Shown piece by piece: positions 5,185 to 6,216 of a DNA stretch of 6,216 nt. Every line of letters starts with the position of its first letter. Position 1 is the stretch's first letter. The DNA is taken from positions 1-6,216 of the forward strand of contig CAJUMT010000108.1 in assembly GCA_910587495.1 (NCBI GenBank). Reading direction: 5' to 3'. The notes below the pieces were generated by a model, which saw nothing but the letters and a program-made list of their open reading frames with translations, was not told the origin of the DNA and did no database searches. Made by a program: the position numbers and the translations under genes. The DNA comes from an uncultured Lachnospiraceae bacterium (GTDB lineage: Bacteria; Bacillota_A; Clostridia; Lachnospirales; Lachnospiraceae).

Positions 5185-6216
5185 TTGGATTCGAGTGACG
5201 CCATACAGGCGCTGATTCTGGTCGGACTGATCGGACTGTCTGCATTTTTTTCATCCGCAGAAACTGCACTTACAACTGTCAACAAAATCCGCGTACGGAA
5301 TCTTTTGGAAGAAGGAGATTCGCGAGCCGTCATCCTGTCAAAGATCATCGAGGATTCCGGCAAAATGTTAAGCGCCATTTTAATCGGAAATAATATCGTA
5401 AATATTTCCGCATCTTCTCTGGCGACGATTCTGGCTACCAGATTTTTCGAGCGCATCGGACTTCCCGGCATCGGACCTGGAATCGCTACCGGCGCGCTTA
5501 CACTGATCGTACTGGTTTTTGGAGAAGTGACGCCTAAAACCTGCGCGACCATACATCCGGAACGGCTGGCTTTAGCCTATGCTCGGATTATCTATGCCTG
5601 GACCATTATCGCCACTCCTCTTATCTTTATCATCAATCATCTGGCTATGGGCATTATGTTTTTGATGCGCGTGGATCCCAACGACCGGTCCGAGACTTAT
5701 ACGGAGGAAGAGATCCGCACCATCGTAGAAGCAAGCCATGAGGACGGCGTGATCGAGCCGGAGGAAAGAAAGCTCATCAACAATGTATTTGATTTCGGCG
5801 ACGCCACCGCCCGGGATATCATGGTTCCAAAAGTAGATATGAGTTTTCTGAATGTAAACGCAACCTACAGCGATATGCTGGAGCTTTATAAAGAAAACAA
5901 ATATACCCGTTATCCGGTATATGAAGAGACAACAGACAATGTCATCGGCATGATCAACGTGAAGGATCTTTTGATCTACGAGGATAAAGAGCATTTCAAC
6001 GCGCGCAATATATTGCGAAGCGTCCTCTATGCCCATGAACATAAAAAGACCTTTGACCTTTTGCTGGAGATGAAAGACAGTTCCACGAATCTGGCCATCG
6101 TGCTGGACGAATACGGAGTCACAGCCGGTATGGTCACAGTGGAAGACCTTCTGGAGGAAATCGTAGGGGACATCCGGGACGAATATGACGAGGACGAAGA
6201 AAAACTTGTATCCCAG
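5185..6216 (+). CDS. CNNM (DUF21)-CBS membrane transporter, CorC/HlyC family (runs off right edge)
   Basis: Members of this family ('hemolysin family', CorC/MpfA/YhdP type) are membrane proteins tied to magnesium efflux or resistance, with a CNNM transmembrane domain gated by a cytoplasmic nucleotide-binding CBS pair. The 344 residues present show the CNNM domain with SAFFSSAETALTTVNKIR at 19-36, IGNNIVNI at 67-74 and FGEVTPKT at 112-119. A linker follows (TYTEEEIRTIVE from 171), then the first CBS motif beginning at RDIMVPKVDM (220-229) and the second near IVLDEYGVTAGMVTVEDLL (315-333). The acidic C-terminal CorC/HlyC domain is cut off by the window end; the full family length is about 420-450 aa. 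The start is taken as TTG at 5185 (LDSSDAIQAL, initiating as Met), which matches the usual short N-terminus before the first helix. The gene diverges from the leftward cluster and is probably functionally separate from it. Confidence 0.92.
   Translation, partial: MDSSDAIQALILVGLIGLSAFFSSAETALTTVNKIRVRNLLEEGDSRAVILSKIIEDSGKMLSAILIGNNIVNISASSLATILATRFFERIGLPGIGPGIATGALTLIVLVFGEVTPKTCATIHPERLALAYARIIYAWTIIATPLIFIINHLAMGIMFLMRVDPNDRSETYTEEEIRTIVEASHEDGVIEPEERKLINNVFDFGDATARDIMVPKVDMSFLNVNATYSDMLELYKENKYTRYPVYEETTDNVIGMINVKDLLIYEDKEHFNARNILRSVLYAHEHKKTFDLLLEMKDSSTNLAIVLDEYGVTAGMVTVEDLLEEIVGDIRDEYDEDEEKLVSQ

Noticed and set aside
5157..6042. Minus-strand frames (131 and 156 aa) opposite the CNNM-CBS gene
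   Set aside because: They are antisense to a clear family member with intact motifs and have no ribosome site or recognisable domain.

Overview
The window looks like a chromosomal segment from a Clostridia bacterium, most likely Lachnospiraceae or a close relative. The basis is a SCIFF (six cysteines in forty-five residues) peptide with its radical SAM maturase, a fused SecDF, and a YrzE-like small membrane protein side by side. That grouping is, to my knowledge, characteristic of Clostridia. Base composition is fairly balanced and even, and I see no insertion sequence, tRNA, rRNA, CRISPR array or phage gene. Taxonomy is inferred from gene content only.

Layout. Five genes read leftward on the minus strand, in transcription order: a 126-aa four-helix membrane protein of the TIGR04086/YrzE type (4654-5034), the 47-aa SCIFF ranthipeptide precursor (4402-4545), its RRE-radical SAM-SPASM maturase (2938-4314), fused SecDF (788-2941), and recJ, of which only the first 239 codons are present (1-717). 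A sixth gene, a CNNM/DUF21-CBS transporter of the CorC/HlyC type, diverges on the plus strand from 5185 and runs off the right edge.

How the pieces fit. The peptide and maturase form a complete ranthipeptide modification pair. No dedicated protease or ABC exporter is visible. The maturase stop overlaps the secDF start in an ATGA junction, so maturase and SecDF are probably translationally coupled. A promoter with an extended -10 lies directly before the peptide gene, and a hairpin with a T-rich tail separates peptide from maturase. Together these suggest much more peptide than maturase/SecDF message, as fits a precursor. A second hairpin lies between secDF and recJ.

Points of most interest: the coupling of a RiPP (ribosomally made, post-translationally modified peptide) maturase to a Sec export component; replacement of the normally conserved TM10 aspartate by alanine in the SecF half of SecDF; a perfect 12-bp inverted repeat covering the -35 region of the peptide promoter; and overlapping divergent promoters between the YrzE-like and CNNM-CBS genes.
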